A stretch of 64,000 nt of DNA, taken from assembly GCA_002840555.1 (NCBI GenBank), contig PHBJ01000009.1:1-64000 (forward strand), in the 5' to 3' direction. Positions within the stretch are counted from its first letter, which is position 1, and each line of letters starts with the position of its first letter. The notes below the pieces were generated by a model, which saw only the letters and a program-made list of their open reading frames with translations, had not been told where the DNA came from and ran no database searches. Both the position numbers and the translations under genes were made by a program. Shown piece by piece: positions 18,443 to 26,427 of this stretch. Source of the DNA: Deltaproteobacteria bacterium HGW-Deltaproteobacteria-13. GTDB taxonomy: Bacteria > Desulfobacterota > Syntrophia > Syntrophales > Smithellaceae.

Positions 18443-19903
18443 TTACTCCTGGGGCGATAAAATTCTCAGCCTGCTGTGTTTCCGGCTGTAGAAAAAGTAA
18501 ATGATAAAGCCAATGGCCATCCAGACAATCAGGCGTATCCACGTGTCCAACGGTAAAAACACCATCTGGAGCAGGGTCACCAGGGCGCCGGCGATGGGGA
18601 CAAACGGAACCCAGGGCGTGCGGAACACGCGCGGGATTTCCGGGTGGCGGTATCGCAGCACGAGCACACCGAGGCAAACGATGAAAAATGCCAGCAGCGT
18701 CCCTATGGAAACCAGTTCACCGAGAATGTTGATGGGAAAGAGGCCGGACACAATTGCCGCGACGCACCCGGTGAGAATCGTCGGGATGTAAGGTGTCTTG
18801 AAACGCGGATGCACGCGGGCAAAGCCTGCCGGCAGCAACCCGTCGCGTGCCATGGAAAAAAATACGCGCGGCTGAGCCATGAGCAGCACCAGCACCACGG
18901 AGCTAAGTCCCGCAATGGCGCCGATCTTGATAAAAGGCCTGAGCCACGCAATCCCCGGTCCCGCGGCATTAACGGCAACGGCAATGGGATCGGGAACGGC
19001 CAGATTCGTATATTTCATGATGCCGGTAAGCACGCCGGTCATGAGGATAAAAATGATCGTACAGATAACGAGCGAACCTAAAATTCCGATCGGCATATCG
19101 CGTTGCGGGTTGCGTGCTTCCTGCGCCGCGGTGGAAACCACGTCAAAACCGATGTAGGCGAAAAAGATGACGCCCGCGCCGCGTATCACGCCGCTCCAGC
19201 CGAATGATCCGAAATCGCCCGTATTCGCCGGTAAAAAGGGCGACCAGTTGGCAAACTTGATAAAAAACACGCCGACGCCGATGAAGAGAATGATGACAGC
19301 CAGCTTGATGATAACAATAATATTGTTAAGCCCCGTTGACTCGCGGATGCCGATGACGAGCAGGGTGGTCATGAGTCCGACGATAAAAATGGCCGGACAA
19401 TTAAGAAGCGCGCCGGTTGTGTTCCAACCATCCGTTATGGAATAGGATAGGGGCGCGTTACAGAGCGCCGCCGGTATGATAATGTTAAAATCCTTCAGAA
19501 AGCTGACCACGTAGCCTGACCAGCCCACCGCGACCGTTGATGCGCCGAAAAGGTATTCAAGGACAAGATCCCAGCCGATGATCCACGCCAGAAATTCTCC
19601 CAGTGTGGCGTAAGCGTAGGTATAAGCGCTGCCGGAGATCGGAATCATGGAGGCGAACTCCGCGTAACAGAGGCCCGCCAGCCCGCAGCCTGTTGCCGAA
19701 ATGATAAAAGAAAGCACAATGGCCGGTCCGGCGTAAGTTGCCGCAGCCTGTCCGGACAACACAAAAATCCCCGCGCCGATAATAACGCCTATTCCCAGAC
19801 TCATCAGTCCCATGGGGCCGATGACCCGTTTCAACTGATGTTGCTCTACCTCAGGCTCCTGCATGATCAGCCGGAGCGGTTTTCGCGCAAACAACCCTTT
19901 CAT
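18443..19903 (-). CDS. APC-family amino acid permease (cationic amino acid transporter type)
   Basis: 486 residues with about 12-14 membrane helices. The opening core GLMSLGIGVIIGAGIFVLSG matches the APC superfamily G-[IV]-G-x-G-I-F motif in helix 1. FFAYIGFDVVSTAAQEARNPQRDMP is the conserved helix 6 and loop of the CAT/YfnA subgroup. It is predicted to import amino acids or exchange them at the inner membrane. An AAGGA lies about 8 bases before the ATG. The gene is probably co-transcribed with the HD-GYP gene downstream. Confidence 0.9.
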   Translation of the reverse strand: MKGLFARKPLRLIMQEPEVEQHQLKRVIGPMGLMSLGIGVIIGAGIFVLSGQAAATYAGPAIVLSFIISATGCGLAGLCYAEFASMIPISGSAYTYAYATLGEFLAWIIGWDLVLEYLFGASTVAVGWSGYVVSFLKDFNIIIPAALCNAPLSYSITDGWNTTGALLNCPAIFIVGLMTTLLVIGIRESTGLNNIIVIIKLAVIILFIGVGVFFIKFANWSPFLPANTGDFGSFGWSGVIRGAGVIFFAYIGFDVVSTAAQEARNPQRDMPIGILGSLVICTIIFILMTGVLTGIMKYTNLAVPDPIAVAVNAAGPGIAWLRPFIKIGAIAGLSSVVLVLLMAQPRVFFSMARDGLLPAGFARVHPRFKTPYIPTILTGCVAAIVSGLFPINILGELVSIGTLLAFFIVCLGVLVLRYRHPEIPRVFRTPWVPFVPIAGALVTLLQMVFLPLDTWIRLIVWMAIGFIIYFFYSRKHSRLRILSPQE

Positions 19904-20038
19904 ATGTCAATCCTTGAATGGATAAGATATTCCTTGATTGATTTATAAGAAACTCGATTTTGATGTCAAGGAAATCATGGCCGCAACAGGAAGATAGGCG
20001 GAAACTTAATTCCTCTGCCGCCAAGGAAGCAACTGTCT

Positions 20039-20254
20039 TTAATCAAGGGTCATCAGAACTTGATCTGTCTTTACTGAATCGCCTTCCTTGACCTTGATAT
20101 CACTAACCGTGCCATCAACGGGCGCATAGACGGGAATTTCCATTTTCATGGCGTCCATGATGATCACTTCGTCATCAGCACTAACCTTGTCGCCCTGATT
20201 AACGACAATACTGACGATTTTACCGGTCATCGGAGCTTTTATCTCTGTACTCAT
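20039..20254 (-). CDS. Stand-alone biotin carboxyl carrier protein (biotinyl domain)
   Basis: 71 residues forming one biotinyl/lipoyl barrel. The modification site is the lysine at about residue 37 within DAMKMEI, the biotin motif A-M-K-M, and the protein ends at LMTLD. Such single-domain carriers serve sodium-pumping decarboxylases or acyl-CoA carboxylases whose other subunits are encoded elsewhere. No carboxylase or decarboxylase gene is adjacent, so the partner is unknown. AAGGAG precedes the ATG. It is divergent from the tungstate regulator, with a 232-base AT-rich gap holding control signals. Confidence 0.9.
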   Translation of the reverse strand: MSTEIKAPMTGKIVSIVVNQGDKVSADDEVIIMDAMKMEIPVYAPVDGTVSDIKVKEGDSVKTDQVLMTLD

Positions 20255-20448
20255 TTTTCTGAATCTCCTTTTCCAAATTTTGCATTAGTCTCACAGAGGG
20301 GTATAAATATTCTATTCATAAATTAATTTTAAATTAATACCCAAATTGTAAAATAAGGTCAATATAATTATAACAGGTTTAAAATTAGAACAATTGGTAA
20401 TAATTCGTCATAATTTAAGAAAATTTTCTTGAAATCTTGCGTTATATT

Positions 20449-20462
20449 GTTTATGCATAAAC
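20449..20462. promoter_or_regulatory. 14-bp perfect palindrome, candidate operator of the tungstate locus
   Basis: GTTTATGCATAAAC is its own reverse complement and ends 24 bases before the regulator's ATG. A weak promoter (TTGAAA at 20429-20434, 17 bases, then TATGCA) would place the palindrome over the -10 region. That suits autorepression by the downstream DNA-binding protein. The remaining intergenic sequence (20255-20448) is AT-rich, with no gene seen. Confidence 0.45.
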
Positions 20463-20486
20463 GATTATTTTAATGGGAGGGGAAAT

Positions 20487-21398
20487 ATGTCCAGCGAATT
20501 GATGAATACCAAAGAAGTCGCCAGATATCTGGATATTCACGAAAAGCAGGTTTATCTGCTGATCAAGGCCGGAAAAATTCCGTGTACCCGGGTGACTGGT
20601 AAATGGGTTTTCCCCGTTAAACTGATTGACGAATGGATACAAAACAGCGCGCAGGATTCCCTTACGCAGGCCAGAAGAAGAGTCCATCAGATCGAAGGCG
20701 CGCTCCTGGCGGCCGGCAGCAATGATCCGGTGCTGGATATGCTCTTGACGGCCGTCAGAAAAAATCATTCCGATTTTCATATTTTTTCCGCCAATACAGG
20801 CAGTATCGGGGGCTTGGAAGCGCTCAATACCGGTCTGACGGATATTGCTTTTGCTCATCTTCTTGATCCTGAAACAGGCGATTACAACATACCTTATTTA
20901 AAACAGTATTGTCCGGATAATCATCCTGTTGTTGTAAATATGTTTTACCGTCAGGTAGGATTTCTGGTCGTAAAATCCAAGGCCAATATATTTAAAGGCT
21001 GGGAAAGTCTCACCGGTAGCAAGTTTCGTTTTATCAACCGGCAGAAGGGCTCGGGAATAAGAATTCTGACGGATCGTGAATTGGAGGAAAGAGGTATTTC
21101 CGGGGAAAGTATTGAAGGTTATCATAATGAAGTCTATACGCATTTTGAAGTCGGACTTTCACTTTTATCCGGCGAAGCGGATGTCGGGATTGCTTCCGCC
21201 GCCGTGGCGAAAATATTAGACCTCAAATTCCAGCCGTTAATCAACGAGCGTTTTGACATGATTCTCGATAAAGACACTTTTTTCCAGCCGGTAATTCAAA
21301 CTTTTATCGAGACACTTAAGTCCGGCCAATTTAAAAACCGTGTGGAGAAAATCGGGCATTACGATTTCAAGGATACCGGACGCATTCTTCATTCTTGA
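20487..21398 (+). CDS. Transcriptional regulator: excisionase-type HTH fused to a molybdate/tungstate-binding-like (PBP) domain
   Basis: 303 residues. The N-terminal 60 residues form a helix-turn-helix of the excisionase/MerR-like type (MNTKEVARYLDIHEKQVYLL, then GKWVFPVKLIDEWI). The remainder is a periplasmic-binding-protein-like domain of the COG1910 type (SANTGSIGGLEALNTGLTDIAFAHL; INRQKGSGIR; EADVGIASAA) without a signal peptide, so it acts in the cytoplasm. This architecture is known near molybdate and tungstate transporters, where it presumably senses the oxyanion. It is 42 bases upstream of the transporter genes and is likely their regulator (inference). Confidence 0.85.
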   Translation: MSSELMNTKEVARYLDIHEKQVYLLIKAGKIPCTRVTGKWVFPVKLIDEWIQNSAQDSLTQARRRVHQIEGALLAAGSNDPVLDMLLTAVRKNHSDFHIFSANTGSIGGLEALNTGLTDIAFAHLLDPETGDYNIPYLKQYCPDNHPVVVNMFYRQVGFLVVKSKANIFKGWESLTGSKFRFINRQKGSGIRILTDRELEERGISGESIEGYHNEVYTHFEVGLSLLSGEADVGIASAAVAKILDLKFQPLINERFDMILDKDTFFQPVIQTFIETLKSGQFKNRVEKIGHYDFKDTGRILHS

Positions 21399-21440
21399 GA
21401 AAGAATCAATAAAAATAAGTCAACCGAAGGAGACTAAAAA

Positions 21441-22298
21441 ATGAAAGTATTTATTGGAAAATGTGTGGTGTTGTTTATTTTGATTTGGACGTCTGCCGCG
21501 TTGGCGGCCAATGGGGACAAATTCATCTTCTTATCCAGCACCATCGGGCCGATTGATGCCGGTATTGTTGGAGCTTTGGAAGATCAGTTTGAAAAAGACA
21601 CCGGAATCAGAGTGCGTCATGTCGGCGCGGGAACAGGAGCGGCGCTGGATATCTCCCGTAAGTGTGCCATTGACTTAGTCCTGGTTCACGCCAAATCTCT
21701 GGAAGAAAAATTTATCGCTGACGGTTTCGGCACCGAAAGAATTCCTCTGATGTATAATGATTTTGTTATCGTTGGACCGGCGGCAGATCCTGCGGCCATC
21801 AAGGGGACAAAAAGCGCAACAGAAGCATTAAAGAAAATTATGGACAGCGGATCGCTGTTTATCAGCCGCGGTGACAAATCCGGAACGCATGTTGCGGAAA
21901 TGGAGCTTTGGGGCAAAGCGGGAATTAAACCTGCCGGTTCCTGGTATTCCGTTTACGAAAAGGGATCTGAAGGCAATGTTCCTACCTTAAAATATACCGA
22001 TCAGAAAGATGCTTACACGGTGATTGACCGGGCGACGTATCTTTCCATTAAGGATAAGATTAAACTGGCTGTTTTGGTTGAAGGCGATGACGCCATGTTA
22101 AATTTCATTTCATTGATTCCGGTTAACACGGCAAAATGCCCCAAGGTCAATGCTAAAGATACAAAGACTTTTGTGAAATGGCTGACCTCTCCTAAAAAAG
22201 GCCAACTGATCATCCGGGATTTCGGCAAGGATAAATACGGTTCTCCGCTTTTCTTCGCCAATTCCGTGGAGTGGCAGAAAGCGCAAAAGAAAAAATAA
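21441..22298 (+). CDS. TupA-like oxyanion-binding protein, divergent paralogue
   Basis: 285 residues with a signal peptide (VVLFILIWTSAALAA). Its fold matches TupA: DLVLVHAKSLEEKFIADGFG, NDFVIVGPAADPA, SLFISRGDKSGTH, and YTVIDRATYLS. The family's anion-binding loop T-T-T-S-T-Q-D-S-G is replaced by S-S-T-I-G-P-I-D-A-G. The second paralogue directly downstream keeps the standard loop. The protein may therefore bind another oxyanion or serve as an accessory binder. It has AAGGAG before the ATG and starts 42 bases after the regulator. The operon position makes a transport role likely. Confidence 0.85.
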   Translation: MKVFIGKCVVLFILIWTSAALAANGDKFIFLSSTIGPIDAGIVGALEDQFEKDTGIRVRHVGAGTGAALDISRKCAIDLVLVHAKSLEEKFIADGFGTERIPLMYNDFVIVGPAADPAAIKGTKSATEALKKIMDSGSLFISRGDKSGTHVAEMELWGKAGIKPAGSWYSVYEKGSEGNVPTLKYTDQKDAYTVIDRATYLSIKDKIKLAVLVEGDDAMLNFISLIPVNTAKCPKVNAKDTKTFVKWLTSPKKGQLIIRDFGKDKYGSPLFFANSVEWQKAQKKK

Positions 22299-22324
22299 AA
22301 AAATAAACTTAAAGGAGACAAATA

Positions 22325-23200
22325 ATGCAAATATTCAGAAACAGTAAAGTTATCGTGATGTTGATGATCGCCGCGCTGCTTTTCGCGTTCGGCACATCAA
22401 ATGTTTTTGCCGCTAAGGCCGCGCCCAAACAGAAAAATATTATTATGGCAACAACCACCAGCACTCAGGATTCGGGATTACTGGATGTTTTACTCCCTAT
22501 TTTTGAAAAGAAAACCGGTTATTTTGTAAAAACGATCTCTGTTGGTTCCGGTCAAGCCATGAAGATGGGAGAAAGAGGAGAGGCTGATGTTCTGCTGGTT
22601 CATTCACCGGATGCCGAAAAAAAATTTATTGCCGACGGCTATGGCGTGAACAGACAGCTGGTTATGCACAATGATTTTATTATTCTGGGTCCAGCAGCTG
22701 ATCCGGCAAAAATAAAGGGTGTGAAATCTTCTGCCGAGGCTATGAAGATGATCGCGCAAGCCGGCTCTTTGTTTTTATCACGGGGAGATAATTCCGGAAC
22801 GAATTCCCAGGAAAAGAAATTGTGGAAAACAGCCGGCATCAATCCCGAAGGGCAGAAATGGTATCAACAAACGGGCTTAGGCATGGGGCAGACTTTAAAT
22901 GTTACATCCGAGAAACAAGGCTACACGCTGGCCGATCGCGGCACCTATCTGGCGATGAAAAAAACTCTATCTCTGAATATTTTAGTAGAAGGCGATGCGG
23001 CTCTTCTTAATATTTATCATGTTATAGAAGTCAATGTCGCCAAATGGCCTAAAGTTAATGTCGCCGGCGCCAAAGCTTTTGCCAATTTTATGGTTTCTAA
23101 AGAAACGCAGGAGATCATTAAAACATTCGGTGTTTCTAAATTCGGATCTCCTTTATTTTTCCCCGATGCCGGCAAAAGGGTAGAGGATTTAGGTAAATAA
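22325..23200 (+). CDS. tupA: Tungstate ABC transporter substrate-binding protein
   Basis: 291 residues with a signal peptide (IAALLFAFGTSNVFAA). It carries the standard TupA loop in MATTTSTQDSGLLDVLLP and the conserved ADVLLVHSPDAEKKFIADGYG, RGDNSGTNSQEKKLW and YTLADRGTYLA segments. TupA proteins bind tungstate with very high affinity in the periplasm. Tungsten serves formate dehydrogenases and aldehyde oxidoreductases, common in syntrophs. AAAGGAG precedes the ATG. It lies 26 bases after the divergent paralogue and 29 bases before the permease. Confidence 0.93.
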   Translation: MQIFRNSKVIVMLMIAALLFAFGTSNVFAAKAAPKQKNIIMATTTSTQDSGLLDVLLPIFEKKTGYFVKTISVGSGQAMKMGERGEADVLLVHSPDAEKKFIADGYGVNRQLVMHNDFIILGPAADPAKIKGVKSSAEAMKMIAQAGSLFLSRGDNSGTNSQEKKLWKTAGINPEGQKWYQQTGLGMGQTLNVTSEKQGYTLADRGTYLAMKKTLSLNILVEGDAALLNIYHVIEVNVAKWPKVNVAGAKAFANFMVSKETQEIIKTFGVSKFGSPLFFPDAGKRVEDLGK

Positions 23201-23229
23201 TTTAGTGAAAGTGTGGCAGGTTTTATAAA

Positions 23230-23928
23230 ATGGATTTAATTGTTCAGGGGGTCATAAAAGCTTTTGAGTTGATCATCAGTTTTGATCCTGAAGTAATGGG
23301 AATAACGTGGCTGTCTTTGAAAATATCAGGGACAGCCACGTTCATCAGTCTTTTTATCGGGGTTTCCATCGGAACGGTTGTTGCTTTAACCAACTTTTAC
23401 GGTAAGCGAGTCGTTATCAGTTTAATCAATACGGGTATGGGGCTGCCGCCGGTTGTCGTTGGCTTGTTTGTCACAATGATGATATGGCGTAGCGGTCCTT
23501 TCGGTTTCCTCGAAATTCTCTATACCCCTTACGCCATGATTATCGCCCAGGCAATAATCGCCACGCCGATTGTCATGGGCATATCGCTGGCCGCTATTCA
23601 AAACCTGCCGCCGAATCTGCGTTTGCAGATCCTTTCTCTGGGCGCGAGCCGTTTGCAGATGGTATGGGTACTGATTAAAGAAGCGAGACTGCCCCTTCTG
23701 GCGGCAGTCATGGCAGGATTCGGAGGCGTCATATCCGAAATCGGTGCATCCATCATGGTCGGCGGCAATATCAAAGGGTATTCACGCGTGCTCACCACCG
23801 CCACGGTGATGGAAACCGGCAAGGGAAATTTTGATATTGCCATTGCGCTGGGCATCATCCTTTTGCTCGTTGCTTTTGCTATCAATGCTCTGCTTACGCA
23901 AATACAGCAAAGGCAGCATCCGAGATGA
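23230..23928 (+). CDS. tupB: Tungstate ABC transporter permease
   Basis: 232 residues with about five membrane helices. The loop that contacts the ATPase is recognisable as GGVISEIGASIMVGGNIKGY, preceded by SLGASRLQMVW. This pattern is specific for TupB/WtpB-like permeases. Its TGA overlaps the ATG of the ATP-binding gene (ATGA), a typical coupling. It forms the transmembrane channel of the Tup importer. Confidence 0.93.
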   Translation: MDLIVQGVIKAFELIISFDPEVMGITWLSLKISGTATFISLFIGVSIGTVVALTNFYGKRVVISLINTGMGLPPVVVGLFVTMMIWRSGPFGFLEILYTPYAMIIAQAIIATPIVMGISLAAIQNLPPNLRLQILSLGASRLQMVWVLIKEARLPLLAAVMAGFGGVISEIGASIMVGGNIKGYSRVLTTATVMETGKGNFDIAIALGIILLLVAFAINALLTQIQQRQHPR

Positions 23929-25016
23929 ATTCAGAAGCTATTATGAAGATAGAAAATATTATTTTGCGGCGCGGTGGTGTGACTGTGTTGGATATTCCCG
24001 AATTACATGTGAAGCAGGGGAGAATAATCGCGATTATCGGGCCAAACGGCGCGGGCAAGTCAACACTTCTTTTAACCATGGCGGGTCTATTAAAACCGAA
24101 TTACGGAAAGATTTACTATCGGGGAAATCCTGTAGATAGCCGTGCCAGCCGCTCTGAAATGCGCCGAAGCATTTCTGTTGTTTTTCAGGAACCGTTGCTG
24201 CTCAATACGTCCGTTTATAAAAATGTGGCTCTGGGGTTGAAATTCCGGCATCTGACGGGCAGTGAAATTGAAAAGAGTGTGGATGAGTCACTCGAATATT
24301 TCGGCATCAGTTCTCTGACAAAGCGTTCGGCCAAAACTCTTTCAGGAGGAGAAGCCAAAAGGGTATCTCTAGCGCGCGCGTTTGCCTTGAAACCGGAATT
24401 GATCATGATGGATGAGGCTTTTAGCTCTCTCGATCCGCCAACCCGGGAAAGTCTTATGGAAGATCTGCGACATATCCTGGAAGAAACAAAAATAACTGCC
24501 GTTATGGCTCTGCATGATCGTGAAGAAACACTTCGTTTAGCGCAGGACGTGACCGTAATGGCAGCAGGAAAAATCATTCAATCAGGAACCACCTCTCAGA
24601 TTTTTAATCAACCGGACTCCGAATTTGTAGCGAACTTTGTCGGAACGGAATCGATATTGGAAGGCACGGTCAGCAGTTGTGCCGAAGGCCATATGGTAAT
24701 TTCTGTCAATGGAAAAGTAATTGAAGCGGTTGGTGATTGTTCCATCGGACAAAAAGTATATTGCTGCCTGCGGCCGGAAAATGTCACCATCTCCGGTCAG
24801 GCGCAGGGTAACACAAGTGCGCGCAATGTTTTTGAAGCGAAAGTATCCAGGGTTATCCGTCAGGGATTTTTTTATAAACTGACTCTGGATTGCGGATTCC
24901 CTTTGGTTGCTTACATCACAATGCCTTCCTACGATGATTTAGAGATCACTCCCGGCGCGACAGTCATCGCCTCCTTCAAAGCAACGGCAGTGCATGTGAT
25001 CCGGCGGGAAAGATAA
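23925..25016 (+). CDS. tupC: Tungstate ABC transporter ATP-binding protein with TOBE-like C-terminal domain
   Basis: 363 residues. Walker A is IGPNGAGKST, the signature is LSGGEAKRVSLARA, Walker B is LIMMDEAFSSLDPP, and the switch His lies in ALHDRE. The last 130 residues (GTVSSCAEGHMVISVNGK, then AKVSRVIRQGFFYKLTLDCG) resemble a TOBE/MOP oxyanion-sensing domain. In ModC and WtpC such domains sense or inhibit according to anion level. ATG overlaps tupB's stop; a second in-frame ATG (23943) is possible. It is the last gene of the locus and is followed by a bipartite promoter element at 25063. Confidence 0.92.
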   Translation: MNSEAIMKIENIILRRGGVTVLDIPELHVKQGRIIAIIGPNGAGKSTLLLTMAGLLKPNYGKIYYRGNPVDSRASRSEMRRSISVVFQEPLLLNTSVYKNVALGLKFRHLTGSEIEKSVDESLEYFGISSLTKRSAKTLSGGEAKRVSLARAFALKPELIMMDEAFSSLDPPTRESLMEDLRHILEETKITAVMALHDREETLRLAQDVTVMAAGKIIQSGTTSQIFNQPDSEFVANFVGTESILEGTVSSCAEGHMVISVNGKVIEAVGDCSIGQKVYCCLRPENVTISGQAQGNTSARNVFEAKVSRVIRQGFFYKLTLDCGFPLVAYITMPSYDDLEITPGATVIASFKATAVHVIRRER

Positions 25017-25062
25017 TCTTTCTTATTCCTCCCCGATTCAAGAAATTTGATTATTTTTCATA

Positions 25063-25106
25063 TGGTAGACATTGCCTACTATTATCCTCTTATTTTATCA
25101 GTATTG
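25063..25106 (+). promoter_or_regulatory. Bipartite promoter element, copy 1 (upstream of small protein 1 and phasin-like gene)
   Basis: Left arm TGGTAG (25063-25068), seven bases, right arm CTACTA (25076-25081), then GTATTG at 25101-25106, exactly 25 bases after the right arm begins. The same arrangement occurs at 31040, 32568, 38538 and 45521. If GTATTG is the -10 region, the dyad is centred near -41. The copy at 31040 resembles this one further, through ATCAGTATTG, TTATTGAA and GATATTTTAAAG. The start codon is 125 bases from the left arm in both. Confidence 0.7.
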
Positions 25107-25187
25107 TTATTGAATCCAGCCTTCGATATTTTAAAGCGCAAATAATATCAAACAGACGGAAATCATTATTTCATAGGAGGAAATATT

Positions 25188-25358
25188 ATGGATCAGACGA
25201 AATCAAATCCGGACTGGCTGCAGTCAGAGCAACATCAAGACAAACTAACCGGCTATTTTCTGCGCGATGACCTTCCCGCCATTGAGCACAAGCCGCGTTA
25301 CTTGGCCCTGATGGAATTGCCGGCACAGAAAAATAAAGAGATAGAAGATACTTTATAA
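25188..25358 (+). CDS. Small acidic protein 1 of a three-member family (P-A-I-E-H-K-P-R motif)
   Basis: 56 residues, soluble, no signal peptide or membrane segment. AGGAGG is placed well before the ATG. The centre reads YFLRDDLPAIEHKPRYL and the protein starts MDQ and ends EIEDTL. A protein of 57 residues at 31165 shares the same layout and the identical core PAIEHKPR. A third, at 39374, keeps P-S-I-E-S-K-S-R. I do not recognise the family. It is the first gene after a bipartite promoter element and precedes the phasin-like gene. Conservation of length, core motif and ribosome site in three copies argues that it is a real gene. Confidence 0.75.
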   Translation: MDQTKSNPDWLQSEQHQDKLTGYFLRDDLPAIEHKPRYLALMELPAQKNKEIEDTL

Positions 25359-25481
25359 TTACGACAACAGGTCAACAGGCATTGCCTCTGAAAGGCTGTC
25401 TGTCTACGTTAGCGGCATGTTCTAATTGCATATGCCGGAAGGATTCAAAACCAGTAATCAATTATTTTAGGAGGTAAAGTT

Positions 25482-25766
25482 ATGGATCAGAATCAAATTG
25501 CCAAACAGATGATGGAATTCAATAAGACTGCTTTCGACAACACTTTCGGTGTTATGGTAGCCCTGCAGGATCAGGCCGAAAAACTGGTCTCTAATGTTTT
25601 GGAAAAAACGCCTATGTTTCCCGAAGAAGGTAAAAAAGTGATTAATGAATGGGTCAATACCTACAAAAAAGGCCGTGAAAATTTCAAAGCAACGGCCGAT
25701 GAAAGTTATAAAAAAGTAGCTGACTTCTTAAGTAATATGCAGGAGGGCAAGGTAGGCAAAAAATAA
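25482..25766 (+). CDS. Phasin-like helical protein
   Basis: 94 residues, entirely helical and amphipathic (MMEFNKTAFDNTFGVMVALQDQ, KKVINEWVNTYKKGRENF). This resembles short phasins that coat polyhydroxyalkanoate granules and related carbon-storage bodies. No PHA synthase is in the window, so granule binding is inference. A general stress-related helical protein is the alternative. TTAGGAGG lies just before the ATG. It starts 123 bases after small protein 1 and shares its promoter. A stem (CGGCAT...ATGCCG near 25412-25440) lies between the two. Confidence 0.6.
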   Translation: MDQNQIAKQMMEFNKTAFDNTFGVMVALQDQAEKLVSNVLEKTPMFPEEGKKVINEWVNTYKKGRENFKATADESYKKVADFLSNMQEGKVGKK

Positions 25767-25773
25767 ACTTGGA

Positions 25774-25815
25774 TTATAAATATGTCCACTTTCTAGAAAG
25801 TGGACATATTTATAA
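25774..25815. terminator. 42-bp perfect palindrome, probable terminator or cruciform
   Basis: Two 21-base arms with no spacer, meeting at TTCTAGAA, are exact reverse complements from 25774 to 25815. The arms read TTATAAATATGTCCACTT and so on. It begins 7 bases after the phasin-like stop codon. The RNA would fold into a very stable hairpin with a U-rich 3' arm end, so transcription termination in either direction or 3'-end protection is the simplest reading. No T-run follows. Confidence 0.65.
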
Positions 25816-25888
25816 CATGGATATGCTGATTTTAGGCGAACATCTTGGCGCCGGATACGCTCCACAGTTTTACAGGATATAAAAATCA

Positions 25889-26344
25889 ATGAAAAAATTT
25901 TATAAAATTGTTTATGGTATAATTCTATTTTGCTTGGGATTTGTTTTAATCAGCGATGGCATGGAACGGTATGAAGGAGTGCAAAGCATGAAAACATTAA
26001 GGCCCTGCCCTTCGAGCCCGAACTGCGTTTCGTCGCAGGCAGAGGATCCGCAGCATCATATGGAGCCCATTCCATATGCGGGATCACGCGACCAGGCGCA
26101 GGCGAAGCTCAGGACGATTCTTCAGATCATGCCGCGTTCTCAGATCATGAAGGACGAACCGGGCTATCTGGATGTATACTTTCGGTCCCGCATATTCGGA
26201 TTCGTGGATGAACTGGAGTTCTTATTCGATGAGCGAAACGGTCTCATTCACTTTCGATCAGGCGCACATACCGGATACTACGACTTTGGTGTCAACCGTT
26301 CACGTATGCGGCTGATTGCCGAGGCATTCAACGCGGCAAAATGA
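25889..26344 (+). CDS. DUF1499 family protein with N-terminal membrane segment
   Basis: 151 residues. A membrane anchor or signal (FYKIVYGIILFCLGFVLISD) is followed by the DUF1499 core: LRPCPSSPNCVSSQA, LDVYFRSRIFGFVDELEF, and the RSGAHTGYYDFGVNRSRM end region. DUF1499 proteins have no proven function. The two cysteines in CPSSPNC could coordinate metal or form a disulfide. It has no close Shine-Dalgarno (TTTACAGGATATAAAAATCA). It is convergent with the VTT protein gene across a shared terminator. Confidence 0.85.
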   Translation: MKKFYKIVYGIILFCLGFVLISDGMERYEGVQSMKTLRPCPSSPNCVSSQAEDPQHHMEPIPYAGSRDQAQAKLRTILQIMPRSQIMKDEPGYLDVYFRSRIFGFVDELEFLFDERNGLIHFRSGAHTGYYDFGVNRSRMRLIAEAFNAAK

Positions 26345-26380
26345 TGTCCTGATCAAATCATCATTCTCTTTTTGCCGGGA

Positions 26381-26410
26381 ATAAAACCGGTATATCTTTC
26401 CCGGTTTTAT
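26381..26410. terminator. Bidirectional terminator between convergent genes
   Basis: ATAAAACCGG (26381-26390) and CCGGTTTTAT (26401-26410) form a perfect 10-bp stem with a 10-base loop. The T- and A-rich ends give a U-tract in both directions. It sits between the ends of the DUF1499 gene and the VTT-domain gene. Confidence 0.85.
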
Positions 26411-26427
26411 AAATAGAACCGGTCGGA

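Noticed and set aside
25063-25081. Reading the TGGTAG...TTGC part of the element as a sigma54 (-24/-12) promoter
   Set aside because: GG and GC are 8 bases apart where sigma54 needs 10, and the GC is not kept at that position in the other copies.
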